Assembly (NCBI GenBank): GCA_025612375.1
Contig: JAAXKN010000013.1
Span: 45,398-109,397, forward strand
Origin: Ignavibacteria bacterium
GTDB taxonomy: Bacteria; Bacteroidota; Ignavibacteria; Ignavibacteriales; SURF-24
DNA: 64,000 nucleotides
Direction: 5' to 3'
Shown here in pieces: positions 54,801 through 63,863 of this stretch. The position numbers and the translations under genes were made by a program. Position 1 is the first letter of the stretch, and each line of letters begins with the position of its first letter. The notes under the pieces were generated by a model. It searched no databases, was not told the origin of the DNA, and saw nothing but the letters and a program-made list of their open reading frames with translations.

Positions 54801-55007
54801 ATGAAAGACAAGTATGAAGAATTATTAAAGTTTGTCCAGGGTCTTGAAACAGACGTGACTAAATTTACTGAAAAAGGGCAGGCTGCTGCCGGAACACGTC
54901 TGCGTAAAAGTCTTAGTGAGCTCAAGAAATTAGCTCAGGAAATGCGTAATCAGATCCAGGATATAAAGGCCGAAAGAAAGGGCGGTGCTGAAGCAAAGGC
55001 CGAATAA
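54801..55007 (+). CDS. Histone H1-like protein Hc1
   Basis: 68 aa, a small basic helical protein. The motif KFTEKGQAAAGTRLRKSLSELKKLAQEMRNQIQ is characteristic of the Bacteroidetes Hc1-type family; short keys are KGQAAAGTRLRKS and ELKKLAQEMR. Expected to bind DNA and help compact the nucleoid. AAGGAGG precedes the ATG. A terminator hairpin follows directly. Confidence 0.9.
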   Translation: MKDKYEELLKFVQGLETDVTKFTEKGQAAAGTRLRKSLSELKKLAQEMRNQIQDIKAERKGGAEAKAE

Positions 55008-55030
55008 TATCGTTCCCTGATTATATATTT

Positions 55031-55067
55031 AGAAGCCCTGAGGCTTTTTGGGCCTTCAGGGCTTCCG
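55031..55067 (+). terminator. Hairpin after the histone-like gene, probable terminator
   Basis: Arms GAAGCCCTGA and TCAGGGCTTC around a twelve-base loop; the T-run is short (CCGCTTTTC). Confidence 0.65.
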
Positions 55068-55202
55068 CTTTTCCTCCTGAAAAGAGCGGCATACTAACAG
55101 CCTGTCCTTCAAATAAAACCAGTCTTGTGACTTTTTATTGTTTTGCCTTATTAATAATTACTTTTTACTTTTCAATTCAAAAATCATTTTAATTTGAACT
55201 AT

Positions 55203-55946
55203 ATGCAGTACGAGAGAAACTATTTCGTCCACTATTACGATTCCGACTTAAAGAAAAGAGCCCTTATTACAAGCCTAATGGCGTATTTTGAGGATATCGC
55301 AATCCTCCAGAGCGAGGACGCCAGTGTGGGGCTGGACTACTATTCCAATAATAAGGTCGCCTGGGTACTCTATAAGTGGGATATTGAAATACTGGACTTC
55401 CCAAAATTCAAAGATACAATCAGGGTCGTAACATGCCCTATGGCATTTGCAAAGTTTTATGCTTTCAGATCCTTTGACATATACTCCCTTAGCGGAGAGC
55501 ACCTGGTAAAAGGAGGCTCCATGTGGTTCTTTGTGGATATGAATACACGCAGGCCATCAAAAATTCCACAGGAAGTCTACGACAGCTATCAGATTACCCC
55601 TGCCAATACAAAACCGCTTGAGATTCAGGACCCGAAAGCTCCTGTAGACATTCAGTACAGCACTAACTTCCGCGTGCGGCAGAGCGATATTGACACAAAC
55701 GGGCACGTAAATAACATAAAATACATTGAATGGGCGCTTGAAGCCCTGCCGCAGGAGATATTCTCCGGCTCTAAACTCAGCCGCATTAAAGTGGTTTATA
55801 AAAAAGAGACCATGTACGGAAGAATGATCAGTTCCTCGGCCTCGGGCACTAAAGAAGGGGATAAAACAACCTTCAGCCACAAGATTACTGACGGAGATGT
55901 GGACCTGTGCATTATTGAAACTCAGTGGGTAATGGAAAAAAGTTGA
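55203..55946 (+). CDS. Acyl-ACP thioesterase family protein
   Basis: 247 aa, double hot-dog fold. ATG 55203 preferred over TTG 55194; ribosome binding site weak. Family features: AYFEDIAILQSEDASVG helix, VAWVLYKWDIEI, and in the second domain FRVRQSDIDTNGHVNNIKYIEW. The Asp/Asn/His-like positions of the NGHVNN block match FatA/B enzymes. It would release fatty acids from ACP and could in principle supply free acid for the FAAL-like enzyme at 34519, though the genes are far apart. Confidence 0.88.
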   Translation: MQYERNYFVHYYDSDLKKRALITSLMAYFEDIAILQSEDASVGLDYYSNNKVAWVLYKWDIEILDFPKFKDTIRVVTCPMAFAKFYAFRSFDIYSLSGEHLVKGGSMWFFVDMNTRRPSKIPQEVYDSYQITPANTKPLEIQDPKAPVDIQYSTNFRVRQSDIDTNGHVNNIKYIEWALEALPQEIFSGSKLSRIKVVYKKETMYGRMISSSASGTKEGDKTTFSHKITDGDVDLCIIETQWVMEKS

Positions 55947-56099
55947 CCGTTGTCACGCTTATGCCTATCTGTGCCCTGGTAATTATGAAGTTCGTCATAA
56001 ATTTGCGATTTTACTTTTATACTTTTTCATTTCCCGGGAGCAGGGGATTAAATTTTCAAAAGATGCCCTGCTAAGTAATTAAAAAGATGGAGCCGGATT

Positions 56100-57047
56100 A
56101 TGTTTGTCAGGTTTTGGGGCGTCAGGGGCTCAATACCTACACCTCCTGATAATCTTCAGATAAAAGAACAGATGCTTGCACTCCTGGAGTACGCCTCTGT
56201 AAAGGATATTTCCGATAGTTACAACAGGGAGCAGGTCCTGCAGGATTTCCTGGGTGAAAAGCCGCCCCTTGTAGGAGGTAATACCTCATGCGTGGAACTC
56301 AGGACTGACGGCAAAATTATTATTTTCGATATGGGTACGGGCCTAAGAAAACTGGGGCACCATCTGTTAAATGAACTCCCCCGGGAAGGCTCAGAATACC
56401 ATATATTCCTTTCCCATTCACACTGGGACCATATACAGGGTTTCCCATTCTTTGCCCCGGCATACCTTCCCGGCAATAAAATCTTTTTCTACAGCGTGCA
56501 CCCGGATCTCAAAAAACGCCTGGAACGCCAGCAGGACTTTCAGTTCTTCCCGGTCAGGCTGGAGAATATGCAGGCCCGTATGGAGTTTATTCAGATGCAG
56601 GAAAACTGCCATATTGAGCTCGGCAGCCTTGTTATAGAGAACAGGGAACTCTACCACCCCGGAAAAAGCTTTGCATACAGCGTGAAAAAGGGGAATAAAA
56701 AGTTTGTCTTTGCCACAGATTCGGAGTATAAGGATACCACGCCGTCTGCAGCTCAGAAATATATCTCATTTTTCAAGGACGCGGATTTTCTTGTCTTTGA
56801 TGCACAGTATACTTTCTCCGAAGGGATACTTAAGGAAGACTGGGGACACAGTACTTCAGTTGCCGGAATTGATCTGGCCGTTGAGTCCGGGGTTAAACGC
56901 ATTGCACTGTTTCACCACGAGCCCGACTATAACGACACAAAACTTTATTCCATGCTTACTCAGGCACAAAGGTACAGAAGAATCAATTACCCTGATTCCG
57001 CCCTTGAAATTATTCTTGCTTATGAGGGACTGGAACTGGAAGTCTGA
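56100..57047 (+). CDS. MBL-fold metallohydrolase
   Basis: 315 aa. Metal site HxHxDH complete at His106, His108, Asp110, His111 (LSHSHWDHIQG), further ligands in YHPGKSFAYS and VFATDSEY. The start MFVRFWGVRGSIPTP is typical of PDE1-like metallohydrolases that may act on cyclic nucleotides; the true substrate is unknown. An inverted repeat follows the stop. Confidence 0.88.
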   Translation: MFVRFWGVRGSIPTPPDNLQIKEQMLALLEYASVKDISDSYNREQVLQDFLGEKPPLVGGNTSCVELRTDGKIIIFDMGTGLRKLGHHLLNELPREGSEYHIFLSHSHWDHIQGFPFFAPAYLPGNKIFFYSVHPDLKKRLERQQDFQFFPVRLENMQARMEFIQMQENCHIELGSLVIENRELYHPGKSFAYSVKKGNKKFVFATDSEYKDTTPSAAQKYISFFKDADFLVFDAQYTFSEGILKEDWGHSTSVAGIDLAVESGVKRIALFHHEPDYNDTKLYSMLTQAQRYRRINYPDSALEIILAYEGLELEV

Positions 57048-57070
57048 CGAAAAGGCTTAAAAAAAGACAA

Positions 57071-57110
57071 GGTTTTAGCTCAAATTGAAGCTTCCTTTTG
57101 AGCTAAAACC
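57071..57110. terminator. Inverted repeat between convergent genes
   Basis: Arms GGTTTTAGCTCAAA and TTTGAGCTAAAACC (14 bp) with a loop of about 12 bases; no T-run on either side. It may act as a transcription barrier or Rho-type end between the MBL and the coiled-coil genes. Confidence 0.5.
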
Positions 57111-57219
57111 TGTTGGCGGGTCTATACTCCTCGCCTTCGGTTTTGTGAACACCCGGCGGGGTAAAGCTTATTAAATCAGAAATTTCTTTCGCCTTAAAAT
57201 TTACTCCTGTGCCTTTGAA

Positions 57220-57912
57220 CTATTCTTCACTTTCGTTTTCTTCTTCCATCTCCATCATTACCTTTACGGCATCCTGGTTCTCTGTGTCTCTTGTCCAGAG
57301 ATATTCATCGTAGAATTCAGCATAATTTCCGTTTAAGGACTCGATATAATTATCCATATACTTTGAAAGTATCCTGTCCGCATCATTGAAAAGCTCCTGT
57401 AAAGGAGTCATAGTACTTGTAGAAACAAAACTTGCCACCTTGCTGCCCAGTGAAGCCCTGTAAAGAGCCATCTTTTCCTGCAGCTCAGAAAGCCTTTGAG
57501 CGCTGACATTATATTTTTTCAGCTTATGAATATTTTCTTTGGCTAATATCCTGAGAACCTCGGCCTTTTCAAGAAGGTCGCGGTCGAGCATTCTTACAAA
57601 GTTACTCTGTGTAATTCTGCATTTCTCCTTCAGCTTCAGGTCCCCGTTTTCTCTTGCATAATTAAAAAGTGCCGAAGCAACCGGGACCAGGCTGAAGATA
57701 AGTTCATCTTTCAGTTTGGATGTCTGTATTGTTATTTCAAATGCTTCAGAAGAGATTGCCCTTTCTTCCCGTCTGATTTCGTCGATAACCTTACGGAATC
57801 TGCTGATTGCAGAAACCAGTGCCGGAATGTTGGAAATTATCTCTTTGTTGTCTGATAGCAGAGATAAAACTGCATCGTACATATCAAGTTTTTTTTGTTC
57901 TTTGTCGCTCAT
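57220..57912 (-). CDS. Hypothetical alpha-helical protein, 230 aa
   Basis: Soluble, almost entirely helical and charged (LSLLSDNKEI; FRKVIDEIRREERAISSEAFEI; RDLLEKAEVLRILAKENIHK) with an acidic tail (MMEMEEENESEE). Coiled-coil contacts are likely. No catalytic motif or family recognised. The ATG at 57912 has GAGAACGCC upstream. Confidence 0.7.
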   Translation of the reverse strand: MSDKEQKKLDMYDAVLSLLSDNKEIISNIPALVSAISRFRKVIDEIRREERAISSEAFEITIQTSKLKDELIFSLVPVASALFNYARENGDLKLKEKCRITQSNFVRMLDRDLLEKAEVLRILAKENIHKLKKYNVSAQRLSELQEKMALYRASLGSKVASFVSTSTMTPLQELFNDADRILSKYMDNYIESLNGNYAEFYDEYLWTRDTENQDAVKVMMEMEEENESEE

Positions 57913-58262
57913 GGCGTTCTCTTTCTCTCTTTAAAATTTTTAATTCCTTTAAATGACAAACCAGTAAATACTGTTTTTTACTGTGGGAAACTTAATATCC
58001 TGCGTAAGATTATTCTATAGGATTCCGTCTGATATTTTTGTAGTCCTTTGTCCTACAGTGAAGGTCTTACTGAAGGTAAATTTTACATGTAAGATTTTCA
58101 TCACTTCCTGAATATTGTGCACATTTATTAAATGTGCCTCAGATAAAAACTTTATTTTCGTCAAAAATACGTGTTTCTGCCGCCTGAAAACTTCAGGCAT
58201 GTTTTTTGTGCATGAATCCCTGTCACCATTAAAAGAAAAATCGAAAAAAACAGGGAGGAATA
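57913..58262. other. Intergenic region with no recognised gene
   Basis: 350 bases between divergent genes; A/T-rich, short frames on both strands lack ribosome binding sites. Promoters for both neighbours must lie here but cannot be fixed. Confidence 0.5.
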
Positions 58263-58571
58263 ATGCTCAGGATTATGATCAACAGAAAGTATCTATATTA
58301 TGGCTGGCTTATCTTTAATTGTGTCCTTCTCATCCTTTCGGGTTATTTTCAGACACTTGGTACAGCATTTTTAAATAATGACTGGAGCCGGTTTCTGGAA
58401 GTTCATACCAGGCTGTATCCATTCGATACAGACAGTCTGGCATACTATGATTTAATGGAATTCTGCCTTTATGTAGGAATACCTCTTTTCGCCATGAAAA
58501 TAATAAATAAATTAAAGCCTTCGCCCAGACGCAGCAGCTACAGTGTGGCAAGCTTAAGAAAAAGAATATAA
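58263..58571 (+). CDS. Small membrane protein, 102 aa
   Basis: Two membrane helices (LYYGWLIFNCVLLILSGYF, residues 10-29; FCLYVGIPLFAMKII, about 67-82) and a basic tail. GGGAGG six bases before the ATG makes it a convincing gene. No family recognised. A second tiny membrane gene follows. Confidence 0.65.
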   Translation: MLRIMINRKYLYYGWLIFNCVLLILSGYFQTLGTAFLNNDWSRFLEVHTRLYPFDTDSLAYYDLMEFCLYVGIPLFAMKIINKLKPSPRRSSYSVASLRKRI

Positions 58572-58613
58572 AAAATTGAATTTAAGAATAAGAATACGAT
58601 AAGGAGAAAAACT

Positions 58614-58709
58614 ATGGAGATTTTATCGGCTGTGCTTTTGATTTCCGGATATTTTGCAGGGTTGCTTCTTGTTTGCAGGTACATCGGCAATTATTTATCA
58701 AAAATTTAG
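58614..58709 (+). CDS. Tiny membrane protein, 31 aa
   Basis: AAGGAG stands eight bases before the ATG. Product starts MEILSAVLLISGYFAG, one membrane helix, short basic tail (CRYIGNYLSKI). The size and layout recall KdpF, but kdpA does not follow, so that name is not justified. It lies 42 bases after the 102-aa membrane protein and may be co-expressed. Confidence 0.5.
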   Translation: MEILSAVLLISGYFAGLLLVCRYIGNYLSKI

Positions 58710-58947
58710 TTTAACTGCTTAGTACTCACACGTCATATTCATCTTAAGCCTCTTAGAATCCGGAAGTGCTTACCCCCAATTGGCATTACCGCTCTGAGAG
58801 GCCTCCATTTTTTAAGCTGATTATTTTAACAAATCCCGTTTTTAGAAGTATACTTCAGTACTCAATTCTTGATTTTTCCGCTTAATATAAATATTTTTAA
58901 TACGGTAATTATCCTATTACGGTGCAGTTTTAAAGACACAGTTTTTT

Positions 58948-59023
58948 GGGGCTATAGCTCAGTTGGGAGAGCGCTTCGTTCGCAACGAAGAGGCCACCGG
59001 TTCGATCCCGGTTAGCTCCACCA
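58948..59023 (+). tRNA. tRNA-Ala, anticodon CGC
   Basis: 76 bases with encoded CCA. Acceptor GGGGCTA/TAGCTCC, D arm GCTC-AGTTGGGA-GAGC, anticodon stem CTTCG/CGAAG with loop TTCGCAA (anticodon CGC, reads GCG), T arm ACCGG-TTCGATC-CCGGT. All stems pair with one G-T. Confidence 0.97.
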
Positions 59024-59069
59024 CTCTTTTCCGGACGCCCATTTATCCACTTTTCTATAGGCATACTTA

Positions 59070-59678
59070 ATGAAACTCTCTCTCTTTTTCGCCCTATTGC
59101 TTCTGTGTGGCTCCCTCTGGGCTCAAAGCACTCCCGACTCATCAGGAAAGACCTCCGCGTGGGCTCACGCAGGTTTTGGCCTCTCATATGCGAAATTCCA
59201 GAATTCAAAGGCTGGAATTCTTTTAGGACTTGGCGCTACACTTAAGGCAGGAGGTAACCTCTTTTCCTTTCGCTTTAACCGTAATATGGAACTTGTGCTG
59301 TTCAGAGCTCCCGTTGGTGAAATTTGGACTCTTGAAGCACTCTATGGCAGATCTTTCGCATTTTCAACCGAAAGGCTGATAATTCCTGTTTTGTTTCCCC
59401 TGGGACTCTTTTATAAGGGTAAATTTGATTATCTGTTTAACATCTCTGCAGGATTCAGCTATGTGGAAATTAAAGAGAGAACGACCCCAATTGAGTATGG
59501 CTATTTTGACCACGCATATAATTACACAAAAACTAACAGGTACGGCTTACCAATTGAACTGGAACTGATGAACATATTTTCAAACAATGTTGCAGTTGGA
59601 ACGGGTATCTATTCCAATTTCAACGGCGGAAAATTTTTCGTGGGCCTAAGAGGCAACGTGTACGTCGGAATTTTTTAA
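59070..59678 (+). CDS. Predicted outer-membrane protein, 202 aa
   Basis: Signal peptide MKLSLFFALLLLCGSLWAQ. The mature part is rich in alternating strands with Gly, Tyr and Phe (AGFGLSYAKFQ, ILLGLGATLKAG, FNISAGFSYVEIK) and ends KFFVGLRGNVYVGIF, typical of a small beta-barrel. No family recognised. It starts 47 bases after the tRNA; promoter not identified. Confidence 0.7.
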   Translation: MKLSLFFALLLLCGSLWAQSTPDSSGKTSAWAHAGFGLSYAKFQNSKAGILLGLGATLKAGGNLFSFRFNRNMELVLFRAPVGEIWTLEALYGRSFAFSTERLIIPVLFPLGLFYKGKFDYLFNISAGFSYVEIKERTTPIEYGYFDHAYNYTKTNRYGLPIELELMNIFSNNVAVGTGIYSNFNGGKFFVGLRGNVYVGIF

Positions 59679-59732
59679 GATTTGTGCTGATCTATAGGGG
59701 ACCGGAGCTTGCCGATCCCGCTTAATTTTTCA

Positions 59733-60833
59733 CTAAAACTGACATCCCAGATTTAACCTTGCAATTGTCTGCCTGCGCGTTTCTGCCGAGAGGAGATGAC
59801 TGTCTGAGACCGAAAGGCCGAGGGTGTAATTCCAGAGCTTTACATCTGTCCCAAGCGTAAGAAACAGTGCATCATTGTCGGAAAGATCACTGTAATAGTT
59901 ATTTACATACCGTCTGTCAGTCATAAAAGCTCCCAGAAAAACAGAAATCATGTCTGAGGCTTTATAGTTAATGCCGGTGTTAAAATCGATGTTATTTCTG
60001 TAATCCTTAAGAACCGGATGCCAAAAGATTTGGGACATTTCAGCCATAACCTGAACTTTTTCAAGATCCAGTATGAAGTCCAGCCTTAACGCATCCGGAG
60101 TACTAACGTCAACCTGTACTTCTTCATAATGCTCACTGCCTAAACCTTTAATTGGAATAGTACCCTGGAAATCAAATCCTTTCTCAAAATATGCCCCGAT
60201 ATTTAAATCACCTTTACCAAATGCTAGTTCATAATCGGCTCCGAGGGCGAAAGTTGTTGAATTAATTGAATAATTAGAGGTCATTAAAAGAAATGCAGAA
60301 TCAAAGTGATCGTCATAATCTAACACACCCAGAGAAAATCTGAAGCCTAAGGATAATGAATTCCCCTCCGGCAAACTGCTAATGGTGTAAGAAGAAAGAA
60401 GTGAATAATCATGTATATCACTTTCAACACGATAATTGACCGGGATATTTGTTCCGTCAGGATTATTAATAATGCCGTCTATTCCGTTTACAGACTCAAG
60501 CATTAAATTATACCTTTGCGAAACGGCTGCCGCTATGTGAAAACCCCCTAACTGATAGGATAATGCTGCCGAATAGGGAAGTCCGTTTAGCAGGCTTTTC
60601 CCAATAAATCCACTGTAAGACTTCTCAATGCTCGAACCATACTGGTAAGATAATCCAGCAGAGATACCATTAAAACGGCTTAAGAAAGATGGATTATAAA
60701 ACCCAATGTTTGAAACGTTATTAAAAGGAGGCTGAATGGAAAAACCTTCAGGAAGAAGTATTTCAGAATTTGTCTGTGCTAAAGAAACAGCAGAACAAAA
60801 AAGGATAAAACAGAACAGGATAATTGGTTTCAT
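59733..60833 (-). CDS. Beta-barrel outer-membrane protein, tandem paralogue 1
   Basis: 366 aa from the ATG at 60833 (GTG at 60845 in frame). Signal peptide MKPIILFCFILFCSAVSLAQ. About 14 amphipathic strands, ending in an aromatic residue (LNLGCQF), the usual barrel end. Extensively similar to the next gene upstream (FNNVSNIGFYNPSFLSRF versus LNSSTIGFGNPSFLSRF; SDSHLLSAETRRQTI versus SDSHLFSAETRKQTI). The pattern recalls OmpP1/FadL- or PorV-like T9SS-associated barrels but a firm name is not possible. Confidence 0.78.
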   Translation of the reverse strand: MKPIILFCFILFCSAVSLAQTNSEILLPEGFSIQPPFNNVSNIGFYNPSFLSRFNGISAGLSYQYGSSIEKSYSGFIGKSLLNGLPYSAALSYQLGGFHIAAAVSQRYNLMLESVNGIDGIINNPDGTNIPVNYRVESDIHDYSLLSSYTISSLPEGNSLSLGFRFSLGVLDYDDHFDSAFLLMTSNYSINSTTFALGADYELAFGKGDLNIGAYFEKGFDFQGTIPIKGLGSEHYEEVQVDVSTPDALRLDFILDLEKVQVMAEMSQIFWHPVLKDYRNNIDFNTGINYKASDMISVFLGAFMTDRRYVNNYYSDLSDNDALFLTLGTDVKLWNYTLGLSVSDSHLLSAETRRQTIARLNLGCQF

Positions 60834-60868
60834 CAGGAGATCCACTTATGTTTATGAAAAATGCTGCT

Positions 60869-62014
60869 TTAAAACTTGTATTCCAGTGATAAAAAGCCAA
60901 TAGTCTGCTTTCTTGTTTCTGCCGAAAACAAATGACTGTCTGATATCGAAAAGCCAACGGTGTAACTTCCAAATACTGCATCTGCCCCGGGTGAAATAAA
61001 AAATGCGTCGTACTCAGGCATTAAAGGATTGAATTTTGCGTACTTCCTGTCGTTCATATAAGCATTTAAGAAAAGCGAAAGTCTATCACTTGCCTTATAG
61101 CTGACTCCGGCACCTATATCCAGGTTATTTTTATAATTTTGCATTACAGAGCTCCAGAATACTTCCGCGAGGCTTGCTGTTACCTGAACTCCTGGAAGAT
61201 CCATTGCCAGGTCGAGCCTCAGTATGTCCGGGGTTATTACTTCAATCCTAAACGTACTGGCTAATTGGTTTCCCTGCCCGATGTCTCTATTTGTGTATGT
61301 AACGTATGTGCTGGCAGGAGTTTCTACCATTATATCTTTATTGAATTTGGCGCCCTTCTCAAATGAAGCGCCTAAATGTAAATCACCCGGTCCTGTTGAA
61401 AGCATATAATCTGCACCTACTGCAAAGCTGACAGCATAGGCTGAGGCATCTATCTCTGGAATGGTGATTGAACCATTATCGTAATAGCTGAGCCGTTCTA
61501 AAGACATCCTGATTCCCAGAGACAGGGAATTGTTTCCAGACAATTTGTTTATCCGGTAAGCCGAAATTAACGAATAATCATGTATGTCCCTGCTCTCAAG
61601 AAATTTTATGGACTTTCCGATACCATCAGGATTTTCAGCTGTGGTTATTTTGATATCGGGATTTTCAAGTTTCAGGTTATATTTTTGTGCTATTGCTGCA
61701 CCAATGTAAAACCCGCCTGAATGAAACGAAGCTCCGGCAGCATAAGGCATTCCGTTAATCAGGCTTTTGCCCTGCAGACCTCCAAAGTAAACTTTTTTTA
61801 TCTGCATGCCATACTGGAAGGAAAGTCCTGCAGATATTTCTTCAAAACGGCTCAGGAAAGATGGATTCCCAAACCCTATAGTTGAGGAATTAAGATGAGG
61901 CTGAAGTGAATAGCCTTGAGGGAGCAGCTCATGGTCCCAATTAAAAGTAATTTGCTGGGCAAAAGAATTTATTGAAAAAAATAAGATAAAAACGTACAGG
62001 TAAATAGCTTTCAT
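60869..62014 (-). CDS. Beta-barrel outer-membrane protein, tandem paralogue 2
   Basis: 381 aa with signal peptide MKAIYLYVFILFFSINSFAQ and a C-terminal Phe (LSLEYKF). Shares length, motifs and strand order with the gene at 59733 and precedes it by 35 bases on the same strand, so they form one unit made by duplication. Function unknown. Confidence 0.78.
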   Translation of the reverse strand: MKAIYLYVFILFFSINSFAQQITFNWDHELLPQGYSLQPHLNSSTIGFGNPSFLSRFEEISAGLSFQYGMQIKKVYFGGLQGKSLINGMPYAAGASFHSGGFYIGAAIAQKYNLKLENPDIKITTAENPDGIGKSIKFLESRDIHDYSLISAYRINKLSGNNSLSLGIRMSLERLSYYDNGSITIPEIDASAYAVSFAVGADYMLSTGPGDLHLGASFEKGAKFNKDIMVETPASTYVTYTNRDIGQGNQLASTFRIEVITPDILRLDLAMDLPGVQVTASLAEVFWSSVMQNYKNNLDIGAGVSYKASDRLSLFLNAYMNDRKYAKFNPLMPEYDAFFISPGADAVFGSYTVGFSISDSHLFSAETRKQTIGFLSLEYKF

Positions 62015-62176
62015 TGTTAACCCTGTAAAATCTGGAATAATCGGTGCAGCTAAATATAGCTGAATAAAATAAAAACAAAAAGATGGATATCCTTATTTGT
62101 AAGCTTGAAATTATCGCGCGGAATAGATATATTTGTAGTCTTAAATCCTTTAGCGGGCAAAACGATTTTTAGATTT

Positions 62177-62267
62177 TCCAGGCCCGGCTAATGAGTCAGT
62201 GCCCAACCCCACCAGGTCCGGAAGGAAGCAGTGGTAAGTACGAAGCTTGTGTAGCCGGCAGCCTGGA
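62177..62267 (+). ncRNA. ffs: Signal recognition particle RNA (small bacterial 4.5S type)
   Basis: Outer stem TCCAGGC/GCCTGGA; apical domain contains the invariant CCAGGTCCGGAAGGAAGCAG (symmetric loop and GGAA tetraloop) that binds Ffh. Ends in a T-rich run (TTTTTTGTTTT). Size about 91 bases. Ends are set by the outer stem and may be off by a few bases. Confidence 0.95.
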
Positions 62268-62287
62268 TTTTTTGTTTTAAAACCTCT

Positions 62288-62770
62288 CTAGGCTCCGAAG
62301 GCTTTTACCGGTATCAAAAACTCAAGCGTGCCTGCTGAAAGCCTGGCGCGTCCGTGGAAAACAATCTTTGCAACTGCGCCTTTCTTGAAGTCAATTTCAG
62401 CCCCTGAATTTGAAATGAGCCTTGAGACGTGCGTCGAAAAATCAGGCTCATGCCCGAATATGGCTACGTCGTCTCCCGGCATCTCATTAATAAGCGAAAT
62501 TATGTCTTCAGTCCTGCTCCCCGGGCTTAGGCGGTTATCCTGAATTACCTCATCTTTCAGCCCGTATTCTTTCCTTACAATTTCTGCCGTCTGAAGCGCC
62601 CTTGCAAGAGGGGAGGAGACAAGCGTGTCCAATTCCGGTATTACGCTCTTCCAGCCTTTGGCGGCCGTCAGCATCTTTTTTTTGCCTTCCTCTGTCAGCT
62701 CCCGGTCAAAATCCCTCCCGCCCGGCTTTTTGTCTTCAGCCGCACCGTGCCTTACAAGGTATAGGTTCAC
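62288..62770 (-). CDS. sixA: SixA-type phosphohistidine phosphatase
   Basis: 160 aa histidine-phosphatase-superfamily protein. RHG motif LVRHGAAED at residues 5-13, SSPLARALQTAE, and second catalytic His in IFGHEPDFS. SixA removes phosphate from phosphohistidine in two-component phosphorelays. Its ATG is two bases from the stop of the EthD-like gene, so they are co-transcribed. Confidence 0.92.
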   Translation of the reverse strand: MNLYLVRHGAAEDKKPGGRDFDRELTEEGKKKMLTAAKGWKSVIPELDTLVSSPLARALQTAEIVRKEYGLKDEVIQDNRLSPGSRTEDIISLINEMPGDDVAIFGHEPDFSTHVSRLISNSGAEIDFKKGAVAKIVFHGRARLSAGTLEFLIPVKAFGA

Positions 62771-62772
62771 TT

Positions 62773-63066
62773 TTATTCTCCGAAATCTGCATAAAATACG
62801 GAAATGTAACTGCCGAAGCCTGCAATGTCCTTATTGAATTCCTTGCCCTCAGGAGTCTGCATCAGCCGGTCCAGATCTTCTCTTTTTGAAAACACGGCTT
62901 CACAGTATTTGAAAAATTTCTCCTGGCTCAAGGAAGCGCCCTCAATTTCAGCTAAGGTAATCTTCTGCCCCGTAAGGCTTTCAAGCTTTGGTATAGCGCT
63001 CTGCATGAAGCGCGCTAAAACTGATTCGTCATCTGTTTTCTTCAGGAAAATCAGGATCTTGTACAT
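62773..63066 (-). CDS. EthD-like ferredoxin-fold protein, 97 aa
   Basis: A small dimeric alpha/beta barrel is suggested by the start MYKILIFLKKTDDESVLARF and the ending FGSYISVFYADF. Members act as small oxygenases or accessory proteins. Role unknown. Adjacent to sixA. Confidence 0.65.
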   Translation of the reverse strand: MYKILIFLKKTDDESVLARFMQSAIPKLESLTGQKITLAEIEGASLSQEKFFKYCEAVFSKREDLDRLMQTPEGKEFNKDIAGFGSYISVFYADFGE

Positions 63067-63110
63067 AATTAAATAAATAAAATTATTAATACATTTTCAG
63101 GAATAAATTC

Positions 63111-63863
63111 TTACTTGGACTGCGAGATTTCTTTGGCCGATTTCTCGTCTTTTATTTCCGGCAGGGAGGCAGGAAAGTTAAAATCTTTAACCTGCTGCTT
63201 TATAATTTTATCAAAATAGTTGTTTTCGCTTCTGTAGCGCTCATCTTTGGGAGAATATATGAACCTGTCACTCTTAACTGTCGAGACGTTTTCCGGAACG
63301 CTGATCTCAGTTACAATGGTATCTTTGGTAATTGTCCCCAGCTCCTGCGAAAAGAATGCATCGGGCTTGTTCAGCGAATAAAATGAACGGAACGCCAGCT
63401 TTATATTATCCTGACCTACTTTATATAATGAAAGCCTTTTTATGCTGAGAGCCTCTTTCGAAATGAAACTTTCTGCCAGCTTTATGAAAGTAATGTCATC
63501 CTTTACAAAAAAGTCCATTGCCACGTCCCCGTTGAGCGATTTATCCAGCAGTAAAAGATTGAATTTGCTGTTATAAACTGCGTAACGGTTATATACAGGA
63601 TTTGAGTATTCAAGCATTACATAGTAATACCTCTGGCCGTTGGACTTGAAACTGTCGGCCAATAGTGTATTGTATGAGGTGTTAACTGGAAGATCCTGGT
63701 CAACTAAACCCTGCAGGGCGTTGTTTGCCTCCTCATTGCCGGAGATTGCCTGCACTACCAGTTGCTTGAAATTACCGGTAGTTAATTTCTTTGCTTTATT
63801 ATCTTTTGAACAGCCTGCAGCTAAAACTAAAATAAGGAATAATGGAATAATAATCTTTTTCAT
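63111..63863 (-). CDS. Predicted lipoprotein, 250 aa
   Basis: Lipoprotein signal MKKIIIPLFLILVLAAGC with Cys18. The mature protein is a mix of strands and helices with many Lys/Asp/Tyr residues and a charged end (DEKSAKEISQSK). No family recognised. Its promoter lies in the last 130 bases of the window. Confidence 0.72.
   Translation of the reverse strand: MKKIIIPLFLILVLAAGCSKDNKAKKLTTGNFKQLVVQAISGNEEANNALQGLVDQDLPVNTSYNTLLADSFKSNGQRYYYVMLEYSNPVYNRYAVYNSKFNLLLLDKSLNGDVAMDFFVKDDITFIKLAESFISKEALSIKRLSLYKVGQDNIKLAFRSFYSLNKPDAFFSQELGTITKDTIVTEISVPENVSTVKSDRFIYSPKDERYRSENNYFDKIIKQQVKDFNFPASLPEIKDEKSAKEISQSK

Noticed and set aside
58614..58709. kdpF
   Set aside because: Size fits but no kdpA follows and the sequence does not match well enough.
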